Part shown: piece after piece, positions 1 to 5,086 of the stretch | Numbering within the stretch: the first letter of the stretch is position 1 | Layout of the letters: every line of letters starts with the position of its first letter | NCBI GenBank assembly: GCA_016845285.1 | Contig: JAERSX010000375.1 | Coordinates: 1-5,086 of the forward strand | Source of the DNA: Deltaproteobacteria bacterium | GTDB lineage: Bacteria; Myxococcota_A; UBA796; UBA2385 | Direction: 5' to 3' | Length of the DNA stretch: 5,086 nucleotides | Translations under genes and position numbers: made by a program | Notes under the pieces: model-generated | Seen by the model: only the letters and a program-made list of their open reading frames with translations | Databases searched by the model: none | What the model was told of the DNA's origin: nothing

Positions 1-459
1 GCGCAGGCAGCCCCCGACACCGAGGCCTCGCACGATGTGCCAGCTCGTGGCCGTGGCGGCCCACCACCCCCGAGGCCCGAGTCGCAGGAGCTGCAGGGTG
101 TTGCCGTGCATCGACCAGGTGGCCTGAAGTCGTGTGATCAGCCCGGCTTCGTCGAGGTCGTAGAGAATCGCCGCCCGCACCACCACGGTCGCACCGCCCG
201 TCATGGTCGTGTGGATGTTCGCGTCCCGGAGCACGCTCCGACCGTCCACGAAGTCTCGCACCACCTCGAACCGAATGGCATTGGGAGCGATGAAGGCGTC
301 CCAGAAGCGTTCCAGCTGGCCATGGGCCTGCTGTTGAAGGGTGCCCGTCGGGTCCTCGATGCGGGCGCCCTCGGCAAACAAGGCCAGCCATGCAGCGCGG
401 TCGTGTCGAGCGACGAGCTGGGGGCTTCGGTTGACGAGCGCGACGGGGGAGCCTGGCAT
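1..459 (-). CDS. NTF2/SnoaL-like fold protein (3' end outside window)
   Basis: The minus-strand frame begins with ATG at 459-457 and stays open to base 1, giving 153 residues without a stop, so the C terminus is missing. The start is well fixed: an in-frame TGA lies at 471-469, and a GGTGAG ribosome-binding-like element sits 8 bases before the ATG. The pattern is that of small SnoaL/ketosteroid-isomerase-like cone-fold proteins. There is an N-terminal helical part with AAWLALFAEGARIEDPTGT (residues about 22-40), then FWDAFIAPNAIRFEV (52-66), then alternating strands with RDANIHTTM (78-86) and ILYDLDEAGLITRLQATW (98-115). In this superfamily the fold forms a pocket used by isomerases, hydrolases or simple binding proteins, so the family alone does not give a substrate. 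No signal peptide is visible, so it is probably cytoplasmic. It is divergent from nadC and shares a 56-bp upstream region with it. The family call is from remembered sequence patterns; the specific function is unknown. Confidence 0.83.
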   Translation of the reverse strand, partial: MPGSPVALVNRSPQLVARHDRAAWLALFAEGARIEDPTGTLQQQAHGQLERFWDAFIAPNAIRFEVVRDFVDGRSVLRDANIHTTMTGGATVVVRAAILYDLDEAGLITRLQATWSMHGNTLQLLRLGPRGWWAATATSWHIVRGLGVGGCLR

Positions 460-465
460 GGGCGG

Positions 466-486
466 ATCTCACCACAGCGGCGAGAT
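466..486. promoter_or_regulatory. Imperfect 21-bp palindrome in divergent intergenic region
   Basis: Between the divergent starts at 459 and 516, bases 466-486 form an odd-length palindrome centred on base 476. Eight of ten symmetric pairs match, including outer arms ATCTC and GAGAT. It covers the GGTGAG ribosome-binding-like element of the minus-strand gene (468-473) and ends 29 bases before the nadC start. It could be an operator for a dimeric repressor acting on one or both genes, or an RNA hairpin over the ribosome binding site. A chance match cannot be excluded for a single copy, and I could not assign it to a known regulator. No convincing -35/-10 pair was found in the interval. Confidence 0.25.
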
Positions 487-515
487 AGGCGCTGCCTCTA
501 CCGCCCGGAGGGCCC

Positions 516-1337
516 ATGGACCTCGCTCAGCTCGTGCGCCTCTCCCTCGACGAGGACATCGGCCACGGCGACCTCACCACGAACTCGACGGTTCCCGCAG
601 ACGCCATGGGCTCCGCGCGGGTCGTGGCCAAGGAAGAGCTGGTGGTCGCAGGCCAGGCGGTGGCCACAGAGGTGTTCCGGCAGCTGGGGGCCTCCTGGGA
701 GCCGGTGGTGGATGACGGCTCGCAGGTCGACGCTGGCACTGTCATCGGCCGCGTCTCGGGTCCGGCGCGGGCACTGCTGAGCGGTGAACGGGTTGCGCTC
801 AATTTCCTCATGAGACTGTCGGGCATTGCCACCCACACGCGGCACACGGTGTCTGGGATCGAGGGGCTGCGGGTGGTGGACACGCGCAAGACCACGCCGC
901 TCCATCGCGCCCTGGAGCGTGCGGCGGTGCGAGCTGGTGGGGCGGCCAATCACCGGTTCGCCCTCTTCGACGGGGTGCTCATCAAGGAAAACCACATCAT
1001 GGCCGCCGGGGGCATCGGTGCGGCCGTGGCGGGTGCACGGGCAGCAGCCCATCACCTCGTCGGGATCGAGGTGGAGGTGGAGACCTTGTCAGAACTGGAC
1101 GAAGCCTTGGCCGCGGGGGCCGATGCGGTCATGCTCGACAACATGGACGACGCCATGGTGGCGCGCGGCGTGGCCCAGGTGGCGGGTCGGGCCAAGATCG
1201 AGGTCAGCGGCAACATCACGGCGGAACGCCTGCCACGGCTCGCCGCCCTGGGGGTGGATCTCGTCAGCATCGGGGGGCTGATCCACCAGGCCCGGTGGGT
1301 GGATCTCTCGATGCGCTGGGCCCAGCCGGCGGGATAG
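516..1337 (+). CDS. nadC: Nicotinate-nucleotide pyrophosphorylase (carboxylating), quinolinate phosphoribosyltransferase
   Basis: This 273-residue protein is full length for the family. NadC makes nicotinate mononucleotide from quinolinate and PRPP, releasing CO2 and pyrophosphate; this is where de novo NAD synthesis joins the common route, in the cytoplasm. All family signatures occur in order: EDIGHGDLTT (13-22), RALLSGERVALN (85-96) with SGIAT (102-106), DTRKTTP (122-128), GGAANHR (141-147), LIKENH (155-160), the acidic EVEVE strand (185-189), MLDNM (206-210), SGNIT (231-235) and a C-terminal IGGLIHQ (252-258). The conserved basic residues that hold quinolinate and the acidic residues near the PRPP metal are therefore present. 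The last motif departs from the commoner GALTHS form but keeps its histidine. The ATG is preceded by GGAGG at 507-511 with a 4-base gap. purF follows after 23 bases on the same strand, so the two are probably co-transcribed. Confidence 0.97.
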   Translation: MDLAQLVRLSLDEDIGHGDLTTNSTVPADAMGSARVVAKEELVVAGQAVATEVFRQLGASWEPVVDDGSQVDAGTVIGRVSGPARALLSGERVALNFLMRLSGIATHTRHTVSGIEGLRVVDTRKTTPLHRALERAAVRAGGAANHRFALFDGVLIKENHIMAAGGIGAAVAGARAAAHHLVGIEVEVETLSELDEALAAGADAVMLDNMDDAMVARGVAQVAGRAKIEVSGNITAERLPRLAALGVDLVSIGGLIHQARWVDLSMRWAQPAG

Positions 1338-1351
1338 AGGGGCGTCTCGCT

Positions 1352-1356
1352 GGAGG
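1352..1356 (+). promoter_or_regulatory. Ribosome binding site that fixes the purF start
   Basis: GGAGG lies 4 bases before the ATG at 1361, the same geometry as in front of nadC. It supports starting purF at Met-Cys rather than at the in-frame ATG at 1295, which would overlap nadC by 43 bases and bury the catalytic cysteine behind 22 extra residues. Confidence 0.75.
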
Positions 1357-1360
1357 CGGC

Positions 1361-2791
1361 ATGTGCGGTTTCGTGGGACTCATTGCAGAGAGACCCGTCG
1401 CCACTGATCTGGTCATCGCCCTCCAGGCCATCCAGCACCGCGGTCAAGATGCCGCAGGCCTCGGCACCTGGGAGGACGGTCGCGTCCACATGCGCAAGGG
1501 GCTCGGCATGATCTCCGAGGCGGTGCCCCCCTCCAGCCTTCCGGGCCTCTCCGGTCACGCTGGCATTGCCCACGTTCGATACCCCACGGCAGGCGCCGAG
1601 AGCACCCAGGAAGATGCCCAGCCCTTCCGCACGCGTTCGCCGGGCATCCTGCTGGCCCACAACGGCAACGTGACCAACGTGCCGGAGGTCACTGAGGGCC
1701 TCAAGGAGCAGGGCATCGTCGTGCTCAGCTCCTGCGACGCGGAGCCCATCCTGCTCGTGTTCGCCGCCGAGCTGCGCCAGCGGCGGTCCGGCGGGCACAC
1801 CGCCGCAGACGTCGTCGAGGCCGTTCGCGGCGTGTACCGGAGGGTCAAAGGTGCCTACTCGGTCGTGGCCATGGTGGAGGTGGACGGTAGCCCCACGCTC
1901 GTCGCCTTCCGTGACCCCCATGGCATCCGCCCCGGGGTCTACGGCCAGCGCGCGGACGGGGCCTGGATGGCTGCCTCTGAGTCGGTGGCACTCGACGTGC
2001 ACGACATCCCCAAGACGGACGATCTTCCCGTGGGGGATGTGCTCTTCCTCCGCCCAGGTCAGGGGGCCCTGCAGCTGCCGGTCACTTCGGGAACCCCCCG
2101 CCCGTGCATCTTCGAGAGGATCTACTTCGCACGGCCCGACAGCGTCATGGAGGACGGCCGGGTGAACCGCCTCCGCTGGCTCATGGGGCGGCAGCTGGCC
2201 CAGGAGTGGCGCGCCAAGGGCTTCGAAGCCGATGTGGTGGTGGCAGTGCCCGACACCTCTCGCCCAGCCGCCATGGCCATGGCCGACGAGCTGGGCGTTC
2301 GCCACCGTGAGGGCTTCATCAAGAATCGGTACACGGGGCGCACCTTCATCATGCCCGACCAGGCCAGCCGCGACGCGGCCCTTCGGCTGAAGCTCAACCC
2401 CATTCGAGAGATCTTCGAGGGTCAGCGCGTCTTGCTCGTGGACGACTCCATCGTGCGGGGCAGCACCATGAGGCGAATCGTGCAGATGCTGCGTCGGATG
2501 GAGCCTGCCGCGCTCCACGTCGCCATCTTCTCGCCTGCGGTCCGGCACCCCTGCTTCTACGGCATCGACATGCCCAGCCCCGACGAGCTCGTGGCCGCGC
2601 AGGTCCCCCCCGACGAGGTCGAGGCCATGCTCACCAAACGGTTTGGGGCCGACAGCGTGAGCTTCCTTTCGCTGGACGGACTGGCACGAGTGACGGGAGG
2701 GCCCGTTTGCGCCGCCTGCTTCGACGGACAGTACGTCGTGCCCGTGAGCGTCCGAGAACGCGCCGCAATTCTCTCCGACCGCCGCACCTGA
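1361..2791 (+). CDS. purF: Amidophosphoribosyltransferase (glutamine PRPP amidotransferase)
   Basis: This 476-residue enzyme catalyses the committed step of purine synthesis: PRPP plus glutamine give 5-phosphoribosylamine. The N-terminal class II glutaminase domain starts directly with Met-Cys, so Cys2 becomes the nucleophile after Met removal. Further glutaminase motifs are QHRGQDAAG (25-33), HVRYPTAG (71-78), LAHNGN (98-103), CDAEP (125-129) and FRDPHGIRP (183-191). The phosphoribosyltransferase domain has ERIYFARPDS (252-261), VPDTS (296-300), NRYTGRTFIMP (322-332) and the PRPP loop VLLVDDSIVRGST (357-369). Cys249, Cys398, Cys450 and Cys453 fall where the Bacillus subtilis enzyme binds a [4Fe-4S] cluster, so an oxygen-sensitive cluster is likely. 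Unlike B. subtilis PurF there is no propeptide; the N terminus resembles the Escherichia coli type. In the family, AMP and GMP inhibit the enzyme. It follows nadC by 23 bases and probably shares its transcript. Confidence 0.97.
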   Translation: MCGFVGLIAERPVATDLVIALQAIQHRGQDAAGLGTWEDGRVHMRKGLGMISEAVPPSSLPGLSGHAGIAHVRYPTAGAESTQEDAQPFRTRSPGILLAHNGNVTNVPEVTEGLKEQGIVVLSSCDAEPILLVFAAELRQRRSGGHTAADVVEAVRGVYRRVKGAYSVVAMVEVDGSPTLVAFRDPHGIRPGVYGQRADGAWMAASESVALDVHDIPKTDDLPVGDVLFLRPGQGALQLPVTSGTPRPCIFERIYFARPDSVMEDGRVNRLRWLMGRQLAQEWRAKGFEADVVVAVPDTSRPAAMAMADELGVRHREGFIKNRYTGRTFIMPDQASRDAALRLKLNPIREIFEGQRVLLVDDSIVRGSTMRRIVQMLRRMEPAALHVAIFSPAVRHPCFYGIDMPSPDELVAAQVPPDEVEAMLTKRFGADSVSFLSLDGLARVTGGPVCAACFDGQYVVPVSVRERAAILSDRRT

Positions 2792-2833
2792 CGCAGCTCT
2801 CAGGCGGAGTCTCCAAAGACGGAGGGGGCCCGA

Positions 2834-2844
2834 GAGGCCTCGTG
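2834..2844 (+). promoter_or_regulatory. Possible upstream GTG start with ribosome binding site for the ATPase gene
   Basis: GAGG at 2834-2837 stands 4 bases before an in-frame GTG at 2842, the same spacing as for nadC and purF. Starting here would add 19 residues to the downstream ATPase, giving 407 residues. The ATG at 2899 has only a weak G-rich stretch (GGGG at 2889-2892) in front. The added residues contain no recognised motif, so the choice stays open. Confidence 0.35.
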
Positions 2845-2898
2845 TACGTTCACCCGACGTATGCTCTCGCCATCGCAGCCGAGGGTCTGGGGTTTGCC

Positions 2899-4065
2899 AT
2901 GGCAGAGCGCGACAGCGGTGAGATCATCCGCATCCTCGATCAGATGATCCTTCGGGCCGTCGAGGCCCGAGCATCTGACGTACACCTCGAGCCAAAGGCC
3001 AGCCGGGTTCGCGTTCGCTTCCGGGTGGACGGTGTGTTGCTGGAGCAGCGCTCACTCACGTTGCGCCTCTTCCAGCCGATGGTCTCGCGCATCAAGGTGC
3101 TCGCGAACATGGACATCGCCGAGAAGCGGGTGCCTCAGGACGGAACCTTCAAGGTGAAGGTCGGCGGCAACGATGTGCCTGTGGCGGTTCGTGCCTCGAC
3201 CTTTCCTTCCGTCTCAGGCGAGAAGGTGGTCATGCGCCTCCTCCTCGGGGCGCGGACCATCCCCCTGGACGGGCTGGGTCTGGCCGCACAGCAGCTCAAG
3301 GCTGTCCGCAACATGGTGAAGCAACAGAGCGGGCTCATCTTGGTGACGGGCCCCACGGGCGCCGGCAAGACGTCGACCTTGTACGCGCTGCTGCAAGAGA
3401 TCGACACCGCCAGTCGCAACGTCATCACCCTGGAAGATCCCATCGAGGTCCAGCTTCCAGACATCACCCAGGGGCAGGTGGCGCCCAAGGCTGGCTTCAC
3501 CTTCGAGGTGGGCCTGCGCGCCGTGCTGCGTCAGGATCCCGACGTCATCCTCGTCGGAGAGATGCGGGACCTTCAGACCGCGCGCGTCGCTGTGCAGGCG
3601 AGCCTCACCGGCCACCTCGTGCTGAGCACGCTGCACACCAATTCCACCGTCGAGACGATGACCCGGCTCGTGGACATCGGTCTCGAGCCGTACATCGTGG
3701 CCAACGCGCTCGTGGGCGTGATCAGTCAACGGCTCATCCGCAAGGTATGCCCACGCTGCGTGATCTTCGAACGTGTCACAAGCGAGGTCAGCGAGGGGCT
3801 GGGGATCGATGTGCACCCAGAGGTGGAGGTGGCCTCCGCGCCCGGCTGTCCATCATGCATGAACACTGGCTACCGCGGCCGCATGGGCCTCTTCGAGGTG
3901 CTCGATGTGGATGACGAGCTCCGTCAGATCATCAAAGAGAAGATCACGACCGGCGCCATCAAGCGAACCCTTCGTGAGAAGGGCATCCCGTCGTTGCGAC
4001 GGAGCGGTCTGCGCATGGTGGTGGGCGGGCTGTCCACCTGGCAGGAGCTCGTCCGCATCACCTGA
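2899..4065 (+). CDS. GspE/PilB-family secretion or pilus ATPase, short form lacking the N-terminal domain
   Basis: From the ATG at 2899 the protein has 388 residues; an in-frame GTG at 2842 is a possible earlier start. Members are hexameric cytoplasmic motors that power type IV pilus or type II secretion assembly. The N-terminal part of the core, with ASDVHLEP (25-32) and RFRVDGVL (40-47), precedes a RecA-like domain. Walker A is GPTGAGKT (151-158), the Asp box EDPIE (179-183), Walker B DPDVILVGEMRD (213-224) with Glu221, and the His box TGHLVLSTLHTNS (237-249). A zinc tetracysteine follows: CPRC (284-287) and CPSC (317-320), 29 residues apart. QRLIRKVCPRC, YRGRMGLFEVL and the C-terminal tail point to GspE/PilB extension ATPases; retraction ATPases (PilT) normally lack the cysteines. 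The usual 100-200 residue MshEN/N1-type domain is absent, so PilB, GspE or a PilT-like role cannot be told apart. It lies downstream of purF on the same strand, and no other pilus gene is in the window. Confidence 0.92.
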   Translation: MAERDSGEIIRILDQMILRAVEARASDVHLEPKASRVRVRFRVDGVLLEQRSLTLRLFQPMVSRIKVLANMDIAEKRVPQDGTFKVKVGGNDVPVAVRASTFPSVSGEKVVMRLLLGARTIPLDGLGLAAQQLKAVRNMVKQQSGLILVTGPTGAGKTSTLYALLQEIDTASRNVITLEDPIEVQLPDITQGQVAPKAGFTFEVGLRAVLRQDPDVILVGEMRDLQTARVAVQASLTGHLVLSTLHTNSTVETMTRLVDIGLEPYIVANALVGVISQRLIRKVCPRCVIFERVTSEVSEGLGIDVHPEVEVASAPGCPSCMNTGYRGRMGLFEVLDVDDELRQIIKEKITTGAIKRTLREKGIPSLRRSGLRMVVGGLSTWQELVRIT

Positions 4066-4080
4066 GCGGGCCGGCCGTCG
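4066..4080. other. 15-bp gap between convergent stop codons
   Basis: Only 15 bases separate the stop of the ATPase gene from the stop of the opposing VWA gene. The gap contains the perfect palindrome GGCCGGCC (4069-4076) but no T-run on either strand, so a standard intrinsic terminator is not supported. Transcripts from both sides probably run into the opposite gene, or end by a factor-dependent route. Confidence 0.5.
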
Positions 4081-5086
4081 TCATCGAATCAGCTGTGCAA
4101 AGAGCTCGGGGAGCCGCTGCGGCAGCTCCTCTGCGCGAGCGAGCAAGAGAAACCGGCCAGGCCCGAACACTGTGCGCAGGGCGTCTTCGGCGTGCTCTTG
4201 GGTGTCGAGGCTGATGGCGTGGATCTGTACGCCCTCGCGGCCCGCTTCTCGTACGGCCATCGCAGCATCGGCGAGGCCCTGCTTATCGGTGTAGTCGCCG
4301 CTGTCGTGGGGCCGCCCGTCGCTGAGGACGAGCAGGACCCGCCGCCCTTCACGCCGACGCGCCAGCTGGCGGGTGCCGTGACGCAGGTAGGCCCCGAGGC
4401 GGGTTGCGCCTCCGGGCTGCAGGTTCGCGAGTCGCCGCCGCACGTCATCGTCCACGGCCTCGTCGAAGCCCTTGAGGCGATGGACGCGACAGTCCTGGGG
4501 ACCGTTCCCGTTGAAGCCAAAGAACCCGTATGGGTAGCCGAGCATCTCCAGGCCGGCGCTGAACAGAACCAGCGCTTCTTCCTGCAGGTGCACGACGCGA
4601 CCCTGGGTGGAGCCTGACAGGTCCACCAAGGTCAGGATGGCCACCGTCTCGCGGGCACGCTGGTAGCGCTTGTACCAGTCCACACGGGGGGTGAAGCCGG
4701 CGCGTAGGTCAGCCACCGCCGAGACCGCTCGGTTGAGGTCGAGCTCGGTGCCGTCGGGCAGACCGTGCACCCAGCGTTCCTCTAGGCGGAGGGCCGCGAA
4801 CCGTCGACGGATCTCGGTGATGGCCCCCTGGTTGGTCGTGACCAGACGGGTGTACCGAGACAGCGGCCCCACGTGCCCACCGACCTCGCGCAGGCGAACG
4901 TGATCGACCTTGTAGACCCCGCGTGCCGCGTCCCATTCGTCGTAGCGCCAGCCGTCTTCGTCCACCGGCACGGGCGCGTCCGTCAGGGCTTGCTTCAGCG
5001 CAGAGGACTCCGATGGAGCAGCCTTCATACGCTTTCGGATGGAGGCTGGGAGGCGCGAGGAGGTGCGCTCCTTCATGGCCTTCCGC
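4081..5086 (-). CDS. NorD/CbbO-like VWA-domain protein (5' end probably outside window)
   Basis: The stop codon is at 4083-4081. The first ATG in the window is at 5076, giving 331 residues, but the frame remains open to the right edge and GGAAGG sits only 2 bases before that ATG, too close for a normal ribosome binding site. Numbering from that Met, a YDEWD motif (45-49) precedes a basic/helical stretch and DLRAGFTPRVDWYKR (123-137). A VWA domain follows with a complete metal-ion site: DLSGST (152-157: Asp152, Ser154, Ser156), Thr225 in GGATRLGAYLRH, and Asp253 in LSDGRPHDSGDY. Downstream are GLADAAMAVREAG (267-279) and a C-terminal LPQRLPELFAQL (318-329). This order matches the C-terminal half of NorD and CbbO, proteins of roughly 600 or more residues that pair with MoxR-type AAA+ ATPases (NorQ, CbbQ) to activate nitric oxide reductase or Rubisco. 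The client here is unknown, and no partner ATPase is in view. It could be a truncated standalone form if 5076 is the true start. Confidence 0.85.
   Translation of the reverse strand, partial: RKAMKERTSSRLPASIRKRMKAAPSESSALKQALTDAPVPVDEDGWRYDEWDAARGVYKVDHVRLREVGGHVGPLSRYTRLVTTNQGAITEIRRRFAALRLEERWVHGLPDGTELDLNRAVSAVADLRAGFTPRVDWYKRYQRARETVAILTLVDLSGSTQGRVVHLQEEALVLFSAGLEMLGYPYGFFGFNGNGPQDCRVHRLKGFDEAVDDDVRRRLANLQPGGATRLGAYLRHGTRQLARRREGRRVLLVLSDGRPHDSGDYTDKQGLADAAMAVREAGREGVQIHAISLDTQEHAEDALRTVFGPGRFLLLARAEELPQRLPELFAQLIR

Noticed and set aside
431..459. TTGACG at 431-436 as a -35 element for nadC
   Set aside because: The matching -10 position (454-459, TGGCAT) is poor and the site lies inside the coding start of the opposing gene.
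37..780. Plus-strand open frame of 247 codons across the left gene, the intergenic region and nadC
   Set aside because: It crosses the divergent promoter region, is low-complexity Pro/Arg/Ser-rich sequence, and conflicts with two genes that have clear family motifs and ribosome binding sites.
1295..1360. Upstream ATG for purF at 1295, giving a 22-residue N-terminal extension
   Set aside because: It overlaps nadC, has no suitable ribosome binding site, and would place residues before the catalytic cysteine; the ATG at 1361 has GGAGG at the right place.
2269..2284. Short tandem GCCATG-like repeat
   Set aside because: It encodes an Ala-Met-Ala-Met-Ala stretch in a PurF helix and is explained by codon use.
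1052..2548. Long open frame on the minus strand, 498 codons, opposite nadC and purF
   Set aside because: It is antisense to two certain genes, its composition is rich in His, Gly and Ala without any family motif, and long antisense frames are expected in GC-rich coding DNA.
2834..2841. GAGGCCTC palindrome after purF as a terminator
   Set aside because: It is only 8 bp with no loop or T-run, so it does not form a terminator hairpin.
3214..3816. Minus-strand open frame of 200 codons opposite the ATPase gene
   Set aside because: It is fully antisense to the conserved Walker and His-box region and is His/Asp/Leu-rich with no recognisable domain.

Overview
This 5.1 kb GC-rich window comes from a bacterium and holds five protein-coding genes packed tightly together. 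I see no rRNA, tRNA, insertion sequence, CRISPR array or other mobile element. Base composition, very GC-rich third codon positions and GGAGG-type ribosome binding sites fit a free-living high-GC proteobacterium-like lineage. A myxobacterium or another former deltaproteobacterium is plausible because a type IV pilus/type II secretion ATPase sits beside housekeeping genes, but this placement is inference only.

Layout: (1) On the minus strand, bases 1-459 are the start of an NTF2/SnoaL-fold protein whose C-terminal end lies beyond the left edge. (2) A 56-bp divergent intergenic region contains an imperfect 21-bp palindrome that overlaps that gene's ribosome binding site. (3) On the plus strand come nadC (quinolinate phosphoribosyltransferase, NAD synthesis) and, 23 bp later, purF (amidophosphoribosyltransferase, first step of purine synthesis). 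(4) Downstream on the same strand is a compact GspE/PilB-family ATPase that has the catalytic core and zinc tetracysteine motif but lacks the usual long N-terminal domain. (5) Converging on it, with only 15 bp between the stop codons, is a minus-strand VWA-domain protein of the NorD/CbbO type. Its reading frame stays open to the right edge.

How the genes fit together: NadC and PurF both consume PRPP and feed nucleotide and cofactor synthesis, so their apparent co-transcription makes metabolic sense. The ATPase follows in the same direction and may be read from the same transcript, but it belongs to a different process (pilus or secretion motor). The VWA protein is a separate unit that would normally work with a MoxR-type AAA+ ATPase (NorQ/CbbQ); no such gene is visible here.

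I find no clear new system. The points most worth a second look are a PurF that combines an unprocessed Met-Cys N terminus with a full set of iron-sulfur cysteines, the N-terminally minimal secretion-type ATPase outside a visible pilus cluster, the orphan NorD/CbbO-like protein, and the palindrome between the divergent genes.
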